A stretch of 64,000 nt of DNA, taken from contig CM017572.1 of the NCBI GenBank assembly GCA_007844125.1, positions 35,761,203-35,825,202 of the forward strand, in the 5' to 3' direction. This DNA is from Sinonovacula constricta. Its lineage: Eukaryota > Mollusca > Bivalvia > Cardiida > Solecurtidae. The position numbers and the translations under genes are program-made. Shown in pieces: positions 25,337-37,398 of this stretch. How positions within the stretch are numbered: the first letter of the stretch is position 1; each line of letters starts with the position of its first letter. The notes below the pieces were generated by a model. That model was not told the origin of the DNA. It made no database searches and was given only the letters and a program-made list of their open reading frames with translations.

Positions 25337-26984
25337 AGGTTAACATACAAACAAAATGAACATTTGACAGGTTGTTATCGGAACCTTGCAGATGAGTGAG
25401 CTACCAGTCTGCTAAGGGAGATATAATTGTGTCTCATATTATCATCCGGGCACATATTCTCTTCTGAACTGTTCTTTCAGTTCTGTTAATTATGTTGCAG
25501 TCCCACATAATTAGTCATATACGGGGCAAAGAGTCTTAATAAAACTAACTTTACTGTGGTCTAAATGAACTTGTATATGAACTCGTATATGAACTCGTAT
25601 ATTTTTCGTTATTTGTATCACTGTTGCAGGCTGTATTAAACGTTCAGTATAAGTGGAAAATGTTTCAATATTTCAGTTGTACGTTTGCATAAAAGTAAAA
25701 CGAAACTATACTATCAATGTGCTAACATACAACCATGTTTAATAGAACACTAAATCAAAACACTGCAGTTATCTATCAAGGATGGACATGGTCATGTTCT
25801 AAACCGTTATATAGGTGTCTTATTTATTTTTTGAAAATTCAATTCTAAACTTCCAAGATATTTACATCTAAAAAATTCATTAGTACTTTCAGTCGTCTTA
25901 ATATGTTTTAATTGAGTAAATGTTTAATTAAAAAAGGTATTATGTTGTAATTTGATTTCAATTGAAAGTAAATTGTATCTTCTAAAATCGCCCTATTATG
26001 GTCTTTTAATCTTTTTAATTGCACCTGCACAAGTGAACCAAACAAACAGAAATATTTACATAGACAACATTATCGAGTTTAAGAAAGCAATCCATACCAA
26101 CTAAACAAAATGTAGTACTGTAAAGAAATGATATATAATGAAATCCAAATGTCTTGTTGCAATAAGCCGATTGTGGAGTTTCTAATACGAAATTAACTTC
26201 TCTGTCAAAATAAGAAATAGTTGTTCTATGTAATTTTCTATTGTTATTTATGAATGATTTCATTTGAGAAATATGCTTCTGCGTCTTTGATAAATGTAGG
26301 TGGTTATTGTGTGATGTTTTATGAAAATGTTTGAAATTATTAAGTTTTAGTCAATTTTTATATATACGTAAACGGCGAGTTATTAAATGTATTTTTAATT
26401 GTTATGAATCATTTCTGCTGGATTCAATGCAAATATATATCATTGTACTCGTAGAATATTATCATATTTTCGTCTTCACACGTTTGGCACACCGTGAACT
26501 GATTATATTATCATCGATTTTATCCGACTATATATACAGCGGATGCCTACCACAATTCCATCATTATGCATTCGTGAATATGAACAATGCGTAAGCTATG
26601 TGTACGAAAATAGAAGCCTCCACAAGCAAGGTCGACCCATGTCACGACTTAACTGAATCTATCAGTATGCAACATTATTGCAGCGTCTTATACATTCTTT
26701 AGTGGTGAGCAATACCTGGGAAAAAGTCGTAAAGATCAAACAACATCGATGGTTATCTAATCAGCGCAAGGTATTCATGCGCAGGGCACAAAGCAACATG
26801 CTAGGCTAACATGCTAACGACGTTTTTATGTTCTGATGTTTCTGCAATGAATTGTTAAGTTTGTAGATTTTTAAACACTTAAACTTTCAGTTATTTGATT
26901 CAATAGCGCAGATAACTTTGGCATCAATGCATATGTTTTCTGCCCTTTCCCGGTAAATTTTACACGTCAGCCAGCTTAACGATA
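25337..26984. other. No gene seen
   Basis: Very AT-rich. Short frames at 26015-26263 and 26331-26594 show no family resemblance. Confidence 0.55.
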
Positions 26985-27410
26985 AGAATATATGACAAAG
27001 TCCTATGAGCATTGCAACATATACCAAACTCCGAAAAGGCACAGAACAAAGGTATTTCACATGCAAGCTATGAGTCATTTAACGAAAAGAGAAAACCCGA
27101 CAGTTACCGCCTTGGAACAGTCAGTCGGCAATATGGACCGACTGGGGTGCTTAAACCGGTTTTACAGAGCTCTAACCTCGCACTTCCTGACGAGTTTCTC
27201 GAATGCAAGCAAGGAAAAGAAAAACGATCTATTTGAATACAAAATGTCCAAGCGCTGATATGTTTTATAAGTCATTACGAAAGTAATGACGTCATTGAAA
27301 AATAATGTCCACATAGTGTTTAGAAAAGAATATGGTATTATTTCGATTTGAAAAAGTACACAAAAATGGTTGACTATCAAAGAAATTAACTTTCTGAATA
27401 AAAAAAAACC
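26985..27410 (+). repeat. Family A repeat, long form
   Basis: A well-preserved copy with AATATATGACAAAGTCCTAT, the core hairpin CAGTCGGCAATATGGACCGACTG, CGCACTTCCTGACGAG, then GACGTCATTGAAAAATAATG and the distal segment. Confidence 0.88.
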
Positions 27411-28156
27411 TGCTGTCTAACTTTTACAAATTTTACTACTGTGTTTTATATCGTTCTAACTCTGCAATTTCAACTGTGTACAGACCTGAACTTAAGTATT
27501 GTTTTACTGTCTAGACATGTATCCAAAAACAGTACATTTTATTACAGAAGTAGCTTACTTAAAACTTTGCAATTAGAATTGACATATGAAAATAACGCAA
27601 TACAAAAGTTATAAATCATGTTTGCCAACTTTTAAAATAGCATATATGTTCAACATTTTATTTTGTTAGTATATAAAACTGATTCGAAACAATAATGTCG
27701 AATTCGGGACGGGGGTTAATTAATTATTAATTGGACATGATTCTTCAGACAGTCCTGAATAAGCCACCAAAGGAGGCATGTTATGGATAAAATAAACATG
27801 ATGATTGCGGAAGTACTAATTTAATTACATTTTAATTAATTGTAATAATCCTAGGCTAAGGATAGGAAAGGCTAAGTTACAACATGGTGCTTGGGGAAAT
27901 GTTCAACGACAAAATTATTAACAAAATGCATGTGTGATGATTGATGGTGGTTAAGTTAAAAAAAACACATCTAAAGTTATATGTGCTATTTTATAAAGCA
28001 GAAATATTCGAATAGTCATGATTCGTGAATTATGTTTTCAAATCATTAAACAAGAATAATGATTTCAGAGTCATGAGCACTCATAGGCACACATACTCAG
28101 TGTAGGCGAAGTTTACGTTGTCATTGAAATTTAGTATATACCAGAAGATGTTTTGT

Positions 28157-28470
28157 TTTGTTGTTTGTTTGTTGGGTGTATCGTCCCACCAACAGTATTT
28201 CAACGTTGATGAGACGGTATCCACTTCGGGTAAATAAAGTGTTGCATTCATGTAGAGCAAGTGTATCAGCTGACATAAAAACTGTCACATTGTCTTCACA
28301 CTAAAACGAAAGGTCATGGCATAAACCATATATTTGAACGTTGTGTTATACGGCTGTTATACCACTACTATTAATACGACTTTGGTGTGTCGCGGACCAG
28401 GCTCGAACCCGGAGCCTCCAAACCTGGAGCTGGTGCTCTACCAACTGAGGTATCAGGTACAACAGAATAA
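28157..28470 (-). mobile_element. SINE-1 copy
   Basis: Minus-strand head with CAGTTGGTAGAGCACC and B box GGGTTCGAGCC; the 3' end is GGTGGGACGATACACCCAAC. It is near full length, about 310 bp. Confidence 0.8.
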
Positions 28471-29262
28471 CGCTAATTATTTACTTACCAGGAAACACAA
28501 AACTAAATTATTTTGTATACAATTTACTTATTATGATGACAATAATTTCCGGTAACGAATTAGAAAAGCTATTGAAAAAAATGGTTGTTGAATAAACTAA
28601 CATTAGTATTCTGTAATTAAAAGAACAATCAAAATGCGAGTTTGCGTTTTGTTAAAATAGACAACGCATAAAAATAGAGAATCATTTTGTGAACGTTTGC
28701 AAATACTAATCTATTACGACTAACCTAACTTTCACATTCAATGAACTTCTTAATTAAAAAATGTTTTACCTATAAATACGCCAGCATGGTGTATGGCTGT
28801 AATAGCTAAATCCCCATATCTTGTACAGAAAAGTTTGTGACAATAAGATATATTCGAATGAGATTTCAAAAGTGATTTAAAAAGATGTTTTTTTCTCGAT
28901 TATAATTATCTTAACATAAGTGTCACAAATATATTTCAATTACTCTTAAGGCATTGACTAATGTGAATCGACATTCTCTGTCCCAGTTTCCTGACTAGAA
29001 TTCCAGGTTAACAATTATCGGAAAGTCTTGATTATATAATAAAACGCATTGAAGTATGAATCCGAATTACAGTAACGTAGCGGGGGTTGTAATTGCATAG
29101 TTAATTGGTAAACACGACCACTAGATGAGATCTCGAAATAATGACAAATGCACTTACTTTGATTCAACTTTAATTTTATTTTATTGTATTTCTTATTTGA
29201 GTTTTTTATTTCAATTTTGTGTTTTTAAAATATTTACTATACGTAGTTTTTAAAATATTTTT
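28471..29262. other. No gene seen
   Basis: AT-rich, no recognisable structure. Confidence 0.55.
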
Positions 29263-29470
29263 GGCCCAGTATTCACCAGCTATTCTTTAGTAAGAATTGC
29301 TCAGGATTTAAATCCACAATATAATGTATTTTACATGACATTTTAACATTGATACGTTGAGCTTAAACAAACATTAAATAATCTTATTTTTGATGGTATG
29401 AAAATTGTGACTTGGGCTTAAGTAATGACTTTGGTGTAAGAGTCGTTTGTGAATACGGATCTTGGTCTCT
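29263..29470. mobile_element. MITE with TATTCACCA ends (copy 1, uninterrupted)
   Basis: Its left end, GGCCCAGTATTCACCAGCTA, and right end, CGTTTGTGAATACGGATCTT, are imperfect inverted repeats. The interior matches the element at 32379-32848 but lacks the family A insertion found there. Confidence 0.6.
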
Positions 29471-29639
29471 ACACCTATGGTAGAACTGTAAAGAATTTCG
29501 AAAAATGTTCCAAATAATTCGGGAACTGGAACTCTGTTTAGTGATAAGTTAGCACATAATGCATAAACGAATCGTTGTAAGTACTATTATATTTTATTAA
29601 GAGATAAAACTCTTCTACTGATTTGGCATAAAATCCATT

Positions 29640-29822
29640 TTGCCGACTGGCTGTTTTAATGTGATAACTGTTGGGTTTGCTCTTTTTGTTAAATGAGTCA
29701 TCACAGATTTGTTCTTACTTTTACGTTCGGCTTGTATGTGAATACCTTTGTCCTGTGCCTTTTCTGGGTTTAGTATATGCTGCAATGCTCATGGGACTGC
29801 GTCATATATTCTTATTATAGAT
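29640..29822 (-). repeat. Family A repeat, core truncated
   Basis: It keeps the TTTGCCGACTGGC half of the hairpin and continues to ATATGACGCAGTCCCATGAG on the minus strand. Confidence 0.78.
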
Positions 29823-30850
29823 ATTTACGATTGTTTCTTAACTGCCTGCTGTGTGTTTTCCCGACAGTCAAATATCGGATGGAAGTAAATGTCTTCGCTT
29901 ATGCAGCTTTGATTTAGCTGGGCATGATATTACAAAATATTTTAGTACTGCAAACATTAGTTTAACTTGTTTAACATTCAAACAAAGTACATTCCAAAAT
30001 ACAGACATTATGCTGAATTATTGAGTATATACAGTATAAACGCAGTATTTTAGAATTTGAATTCGAAATAGAAATTGTAGAGACATTCCGTCTCAGTATT
30101 TATTGCTAATGGGTTTTAAAGTATTTGAATTTTCAGGACAACGTTATAAATTCTAAAGGTTTATTTATATACTTGAAGAGAAAATCCTATATCTTTGTCA
30201 ATATATTTGTTTCTGGTCAGTCTATCGATGAAATGTCAACAAAAGCAAATTTTTAAATATATAAAGCTATTAAAGCTATAAGAGAAAGTAAAAAAGATAT
30301 TTAGAGTATTTAAAGTAAAAGCATGGAGCACAACGCATTCTCAGACTACAAACAAATTAAATGCAATCCCGATATATTTGAGATTTGAAAAAGACAATTG
30401 AAGCAAATTGACTTATAAACATGAAAGGAACGTGTGACATTTGTTTTTATTTTGGCTGATATAAAATATTTTATGAAGTTTAAAACTGACAAAAAAGTTC
30501 GACATTTAACAGATAGTCGATTGTTTTAAAACATATAATAAACATTATTCTATATGAGGTAGGGCTTTCTTTTGCACATATTTAGGTTATAAAACCCTAT
30601 AAATGTAATGCAAAGGCAATTATCACATATGTCTATATAGATTGTTGTAAATCTTTTGTGATGAGAGTTAAGTTGCCACGTTTGACCAACTGAGACAAGT
30701 GATGTGGTTCCATTTTTTCCCATGGAATTGATTACATTTTTGATTATCATCAGTATTAAATAGGTTGATGCTGAATATGATGTTGTTGGCCGCTATTTGT
30801 TGATAAGGCTACTTGTGATGTAATTAAGACAAAATATACGGGTATTATAA
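29823..30850. other. No gene seen
   Basis: AT-rich, no recognisable structure. Confidence 0.55.
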
Positions 30851-32292
30851 ACAAGAGGGCCATGATGGCCCTTAATCGCTCACCTGATGACACAGGCTTT
30901 ACGTAGGCTCAAATCTGGCATTAAGTAATTAAGAGTTATTTACTTTAGAAATCTTTGGTGAAGATTGGACCATTAGTGTGGCCACTGGGTTGATAACATT
31001 TTCTAGAATTTTACCAAGTAACCTACTGAATCCACATGACTCACTTCAAAACATATGTAAGATTTCATACTAGCAAACATGATGGTCAAGTTTGGTGAAG
31101 ACTGGGCCATCAATGTAGCCTCTTAAGTGTTTTCACAAGCTTTTTCTAAAATTTAACCTAGTGACCTACTTTATGACCCCACGAGACCCAATAACGAACT
31201 CATCCAAGATTTCATGTAGAAAAACATTCTGACCAGGTTTGGTGAAGATTGGGCCATAAATGTGGCCTCTAGTGTGTTCACAAGCTTTTTCTAAGATTTG
31301 ACCTAGTGACCTACTTTTTGATCCCACGTGACCCAGTTACGAACTCATCCAAGATTTCATGCAGACAAACATTCTGACCAGGTTTGGTGAAGATTGGGCT
31401 ATAAATGTGGCCTCTAGTGTGTTCACAAGCTTTTTCTAAGATTTGACCTAGTGACCTACTTTTTGACCCCACGTGACCTAGTTACAAACTCATCCTAGAT
31501 TTCATGCAGACAAATATTCTGACCAGGTTTGGTGAAGATTGGGCTATAAATGTGGCCTCTAGTGTGTTCACAAGCTTTTTCTAAGATTTGACCTAGTGAC
31601 CTACTTTTTGATCCCACGTGACCCAGTTACGAACTCATCCAAGATTTCATGCAGACAAACATTCTGACCAGGTTTGGTGAAGATTGGGCTATAAATGTGG
31701 CCTCTAGTGTGTTCACAAGCTTTTCCTAAGATTTGACCTCGTGACCTACTTTTTGACCCCACGTGACCCAAATACAAACTCATCCAAGATTTCATGCAGA
31801 CAAATATTCTGACCAGGTTTGGTGAAGATTGGGCTATAAATGTGGCCTCTAGTGTGTTCACAAGCTTTTTCTAAGATTTGACCTAGTGACCTACTTTTTG
31901 ACCCCACGTGACCCAGTTACGAACTCATCCAAGATTTCATGCAGACAAACATTTTGACCAGGTTTGGTGAAGATTGGGCTATAAATGTGGCCTCTAGTGT
32001 GTTCACAAGTTTTTCCTAAAATTTGACCTCGTGACCTACTTATTGACCCCAGGTGACCCAATAATGAACTCATCCAAGATTACATGCAGACAAACATTCT
32101 GACCAAGTTTGATGAAGATTGGATAAAAATTGTGGCCTCTAGTGTGTTCACAAAGTAAATGTTGACGACGGACGACGAACGACGGACGACGAACGACGGA
32201 CGACGGACGACGAACGACGGACGCCGGACGACGGACGAAGCGGTATCACAAAAGCTCCCCTTGAGCACGTTGTGCTCAGGTGAGCTAAAAAG
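30851..32292. mobile_element. Tandem-core element with terminal hairpins (Pearl/Helitron-like)
   Basis: The element starts ACAAG, then the hairpin AGGGCCATGATGGCCCT (30856-30872), then CGCTCACCTGA. Its core is about nine units, regular at exactly 145 bp from 31231 to 32101 (marker GACCAGGTTTGGTGAAG). It ends with a GACGGACGAACGAC tract (32163-32240), a hairpin TGAGCAC-gtt-GTGCTCA (32262-32278) and GGTGAGCTAAAAAG. CTCACCTGA and TCAGGTGAG are subterminal inverted repeats. Tandem-core elements of this plan are known from bivalves (Pearl) and relate to non-autonomous Helitrons/Helentrons. The exact family is not confirmed. Short frames inside it are artefacts. Confidence 0.85.
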
Positions 32293-32378
32293 ATGGTCAT
32301 GGAAATTCTCATAAAAACATCGATAAACTTTTTGAAAATGTCGAGGGACAAGGAGTTACTTGACACCATGACAAATAA

Positions 32379-32848
32379 GGCCCGTATTCACCAACCATTC
32401 TTAAGTAAGAATTGTTTTAGTCATGAATTTCAATCCACAATATCTTCATTATGTATTTACCTACATGTCTGTATTTTTGCATGATATTTAAATCTACTAC
32501 TTTCAGCTTAAAATCTCATTGAATAAGAATATATGACCTATGAGCATTGCAACATATACAAAATTCCGAAAAGGCACAAAAGGTATTTCACATGCAAGCC
32601 AAGCGAAAAGTAAGAACAAATTTGTGATGAGTCATTTAGCGAAAAGAGGAAACCCGACAGTTACCACATTGGAACGGTCAGTCGGCAATATGGACGGACT
32701 GGGGTGCTTAAACCGGTTTTACAGAGCTCTAACCTCGCACTTCCTGACGAAAAAATTATTGAATAAGCTTATTTTTGTTGGAATGAAAATTACGACTTGG
32801 GCTTAAATCATGACTTAGGCTTAAAAATGGTTGGTGAATACGGGCCTT
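32379..32848. mobile_element. MITE with TATTCACCA ends (copy 2, split by a family A insertion)
   Basis: TIRs TAAGGCCCGTATTCACCAAC and GTTGGTGAATACGGGCCTTA are perfect over 20 bp. It is interrupted at 32528-32757 by a family A repeat flanked by a 10-bp duplication. Comparison with the empty copy at 29263 confirms the nesting. Confidence 0.8.
32528..32757 (+). mobile_element. Family A repeat inserted in a MITE, with 10-bp TSD
   Basis: A short (230 bp) family A copy runs from AATATATGACC to an A-rich end (GACGAAAAAATT). It is bounded by perfect ATTGAATAAG duplications at 32518-32527 and 32758-32767. A duplication of this length with an A-rich end suggests retroposition or a MULE-like process. 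It is the best-defined pair of termini for the family. Confidence 0.75.
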
Positions 32849-34118
32849 AGATCTATTCATTGAACATCAGTTGTATAGGAAATTTGCAAATTAAGAAATA
32901 CGCCATGAACATGCTTTATCCAGAATTCAGATAAACATTATAGCAAATATATAATGTATTTGAGGAAATGCTTGTCTTTGTATTGAAATTAAATAACTCC
33001 CCAGTAACCACTCTTACATTGGCTTTTGGAATGTAGTTAAATATATTGATAATGGAGTGAAGTAAATAAAAGCATCTTAAAATTGCTGAAAGATTAAACA
33101 GTGTTTATAATCCGGTAAATATATCTGGCAGGCGCGTCTCCATCAGCTGATGGGGCTTTTCCATCGGCTGGACTTGATCCAAAACCTTGATCTTAAACAT
33201 ACCTAAAGTTCAAAATTTTAATTTTAATTTCATATCTTAATTTGTGAAAAAAAATCAAAATTGCAAAAAACCTTGATTAAAAACACTACTTAACTGGTAG
33301 TAACGGGATGAATATAAAATAAGGCTATTGCAAAATACTTTCTACAGTTGCACGACTGGTGATTGTTAGCTTCAATCCACACTTTATGCATTTGTCACAC
33401 AGCTATCTAAAGCGTTATATTGTTGACCTAGTTTCTTTGCGCCCACGTAAATAAGTAAAATTGTATTAAGTGCAATTTTTTATGAATCTTACTGCTGCTA
33501 TTTTTTAACAGCTTAAAACCTAATCAACAGTATGGTGCGTTGAAAAAAACACCAGCTGTACCTTTGTTATGTATCCTAAAATACAACGGAATGCAAAATT
33601 TAAAACAGTTTAACCACCTGACTTATGGTCAACTTTATCATTACGTTAAACTGTTTTGGTTGTGAAAAATAAGAATGTTCTTATGTAAAATTCTCGATAC
33701 GAAACAGATATTACCTTTGAGCATTTATAAACAATACTTATGTTAACATTAACTAAACAAATTAAAGGTATTAAATGATATTACTTTTTCGTAAAAACAA
33801 CAACAACAAACACTTTGCAGTTAACATTTCGTTGCGTTAGATACTACAAATATTTGTGAGTTGCCTAATAGCATGAGTAATATGCAATGTTTTCGCACAT
33901 ATTTGACAACGAACAGCGCTCATTTAACTCAACACATAATCAGGGATTCCCAAAAAATCTTTGTAATTGTGACAGCAAAAACATAACATTTATAGAACAA
34001 CTCTTTCCTTGTAATTTTGACGCAATATAAAAGGTTGAGCAAAGAAAAAAAAAGAAATTTTGCTTTTCATTGTATTTAACCTATATCTCAACTTAAATGC
34101 CGTTTGAAGCTTTTCTGA
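32849..34118. other. No gene seen
   Basis: AT-rich; includes a short palindrome near 33140 (CATCAGCTGATG). Confidence 0.55.
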
Positions 34119-34171
34119 CACACACACGCACACACACACACGTACACACACACACAGACACACACACAGAG

Positions 34172-34235
<64 letters not shown>
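34119..34235. repeat. (CA)n microsatellite
   Basis: CA units with occasional GT or GA interruptions; the last 60 bp is pure. Confidence 0.97.
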
Positions 34236-34239
<4 letters not shown>

Positions 34240-34307
34240 GGACATATTTTTGTTTTTGGAGATAGAGGCTGGTACTATGTTTAAACGTCACTCCTCAACA
34301 TCTTGAT

Positions 34308-34520
34308 TAGAGCTCTGTAAAACCGGTTTAAGCACCCCAGTCGGTCCATATTGCCGACTGACCGTTCCAAGGCGGTAACTGTCGGGTTATTCGTTAAATG
34401 ACTCATCACAAATTTGTTCTTACTTTTCGCTTGGCTTGCATGTAAAATACCTTTGTTCTGTGCCTTTGCGGAGTTTGGTATGTTGCAATGCTCCTAGGAC
34501 TTTGTCATATATTCTTATTG
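34308..34520 (-). repeat. Family A repeat
   Basis: The core from GAGCTCTGTAAAACCGG through the CAGTCGGTCCATATTGCCGACTG hairpin to the TGACAAAGTCCTAGGAG end is well preserved. It adjoins a CA microsatellite. Confidence 0.85.
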
Positions 34521-35678
34521 AACAATATAACAACTCGCTTACACAAATCTTTTTGTCCAAGGTCACTTAATCGGGTCTACCTAATTTAGACAGCCTCTGA
34601 TGATATTGTGCCATAAACCGAGTTTAGATGTTCAATATACTCTGTATAATGATTATAGGCTCTTCCAGAATTTAATGCAAAACAAAATGGGCGAAATTGC
34701 ATATTTTTATTAAATCAATTAAAACATTTATAATGAAAACATATTAAATTGTTACAAATACTTGTAGGCAAATAAATGGAACAAAAAAAACAACAACAAA
34801 CAAAACAACAATCCAGAAAAAAAAAATTAATAAAAAGAAATTAGAATACTTATGAATATTTACGTTTAAAACATATCACATGCAATGACGAACTTTTTGT
34901 ATAGACATAGACAATGTTTCGCCAATATATGCACAATGAAATATGAATGATTATAAATAATTGGTAAACATCACAAAACAATATATTAATGTTTATTTAC
35001 ATACAAATTTATTAAATATAATTGACACAATGCTTTTGAGCGTAAGAGATCTAAAACGTACAAATAATTCCTTTTTCATATTATTTTTAAATCTACTATT
35101 GCTCATCATTTTATTATGATATAACTCAATTTCATGCAAATTTAATTTTATATTAGTTACTTCATGAGTGTTTGGTCTAAATCAGTGCCGCACAAAACCA
35201 ATCAAAATATAATATTATATCAGAATTTAATAATTATAAGTACTGCCATGCAAATGACATCAATTAAAAGATTCCGTTGCATATATATTCATTATAATAT
35301 ATTCAATAGATACACTATAATTTTTCATGTAAGATCAAAAAGATTATAACATACTTATGAATATATCAGTACTTCTTATGTACTCAAATTTATCAACTTA
35401 TATTTGTCTAACTGTTGAACTTATTTGATATAAAAAGGAAACATTTAACATAATTTTGAAGACGTCTGTCAAAGACGTTGCAGCAATCAGCTTGTTTCTG
35501 TCAATTGTATCGTTTATATATTATGCTTCAAGGAAAAAAAACACACTGAAGATCACACAACCATATGATTCGACGCCATTTTCTTAAACGTATGTTAAGC
35601 CATTTTCAAACGTCACTTGATGCTTTATCACGGAGTGACGTCCGTTGATTAAGTTGATGTCTCACATCTATTGAGCGA
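34521..35678 (-). other. Candidate NCS-1 3' UTR / downstream flank
   Basis: This AT-rich, repeat-poor stretch follows the stop codon. Reading the minus strand, AATAAA hexamers occur at 35013-35008 and 34997-34992, with another near 34710. The end of the transcript cannot be fixed from sequence alone. A family A repeat begins immediately beyond, at about 34520. Confidence 0.3.
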
Positions 35679-35786
35679 TCAAGTGGTTCCGTGCGAGGCA
35701 TCGTATAGTGTCAGTGCTTGTATGATTGTAGGATCCTTCTTGGAACCATCTAAAAACTCGTCAAAGGAAAGTTTGTCGTCGTGATT
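35679..35786 (-). CDS. NCS1: NCS-1 exon 7 (EF4, C-terminus, stop)
   Basis: The 108-bp exon follows CTTTCAG and encodes [19 protein letters not shown], then [15 protein letters not shown] and TGA. EF-hand loop 4 reads [12 protein letters not shown]; position 6, almost always Gly, is Asp, so Ca2+ affinity may be altered. The tail replaces the usual LYDGLV. The C-terminal tail of this family occupies the hydrophobic target groove, so this end may affect partner choice. A SINE lies only about 28 bp upstream of the acceptor. Confidence 0.94.
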   Translation of the reverse strand, partial: NHDDKLSFDEFLDGSKKDPTIIQALTLYDASHGTT

Positions 35787-37304
35787 CTGAAAGTCAAAAA
35801 CAAGTGTTCAAAACGGACCTGGCAGCTCAGTAGAGCATCGGTTCATGGTACGGGTGGGGGTCTTATTCGATCCCGGACCGCGACATACCAAAATCGTTAA
35901 AATGGTAGTGACATAGCCCTCTTGCTAATGCTCAAGCAAATATAAAAGTAGTTATACGACTGTTTGGCCCGCTGTTAAGATAATGTGATTGAGTGTGGTG
36001 TCATGCCAGGTGTACACTACATGCTGTACACAGTGAAGGCAGCACTATATCTGCTTCAAGTGGACATCGTCTCCAGATAACTGAAATACTGTTGGTGGGA
36101 CGATAAACCCAATAAATAAACAAACAAACAAGTGTACAACCGGTCCTTGCAGCGCAATCGATAGAGCGTCGGTTCATGTTACGGGAGGGCCCGGATTCGA
36201 TCCCGGACCGCGACATACCAAAATCGTTAAAATAGTAGTGACATAGCTCTCTTGCTAACGCTCAAGCAAATATAAAAGTAGTTATACGACTAGTTGGCCC
36301 GGTGTCAAGATAATGGGATTGAGTGGGGTATCATGTCAGGTGGTAAAGGCATGCCGTACACAGGCATCATTGTATATGCTTCAAGTGGACCCCGTCTCCA
36401 GAAAACTGTAATACAGTTGGTGTAAATACAAACCCAACAAAAAAACGTGTGTTCACGAAATATTACAGTGTGTCATTTATTTGTGACTGATTTGATAGAC
36501 GTGACTGATTTGATAGACACAAATAAATGTCAGATTTAAATTTTGAAGTTGCAATTAAAATAAACCAGATATAGATACAGTGTGTCATTTAATGACACTC
36601 ATTGATATTTATTCATTAACATATATTCAATTTTGCAATACCAATTGCTGCTTTTGCCGTTTATGTTTTTATCACTATCCTATAGTCGAAGTTCTGACAT
36701 CTGCTTTTTTATTTTGTCATACAATTGTGTATCTGTTGCAAAAATTTATATCATTTAAATACTTATGTATACATTCGTTTTTTAAATATAATACCTTTTA
36801 TAGAAAACATACAAATACATGGAATGGAGTGTTATGCGCGGTTAACAACACTTGGACTGTACTAAGACTAAAGTGTACAAAGAGAGCGGATTATAAGTGC
36901 AAAAAGAGAGTGGATAATAAGTAAAGATTTATTTATGTTCCAAAATGAAATTTCAGATATCGTTTTTGTTTATACCTTATAAAAGAAAGAATCTAACCTT
37001 ATCCATTACGTCAAATATCTTTTTGACTCTCTTGTCGGGAGTGTTTTCTTCCTCTGGTAGTTTTACCATGTTGCCCTGAAGTAGATGTACACACAGTGAC
37101 ATATTTTTTTTGACCTGTGCAAACATTAACAGTTTCTACAAACTACAGGTACAATCGTGATAATTTTAAATATTCGGTACGTATACTCTAATTTTAATTT
37201 TCCTTTACCGGTTTTTCCTTAATAATAATAATAACAATAACAATAATAATAATAATAATAATTATAATAATCATAATAATAGTGTTATAATAATAATAAT
37301 AATA

Positions 37305-37398
<94 letters not shown>

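Noticed and set aside
31601..32369. Frames with SRSRGQILGK and VRRPSFVVRR repeats
   Set aside because: They are translations of the 145-bp core and the GACGGACGAAC tract of the tandem-core element.
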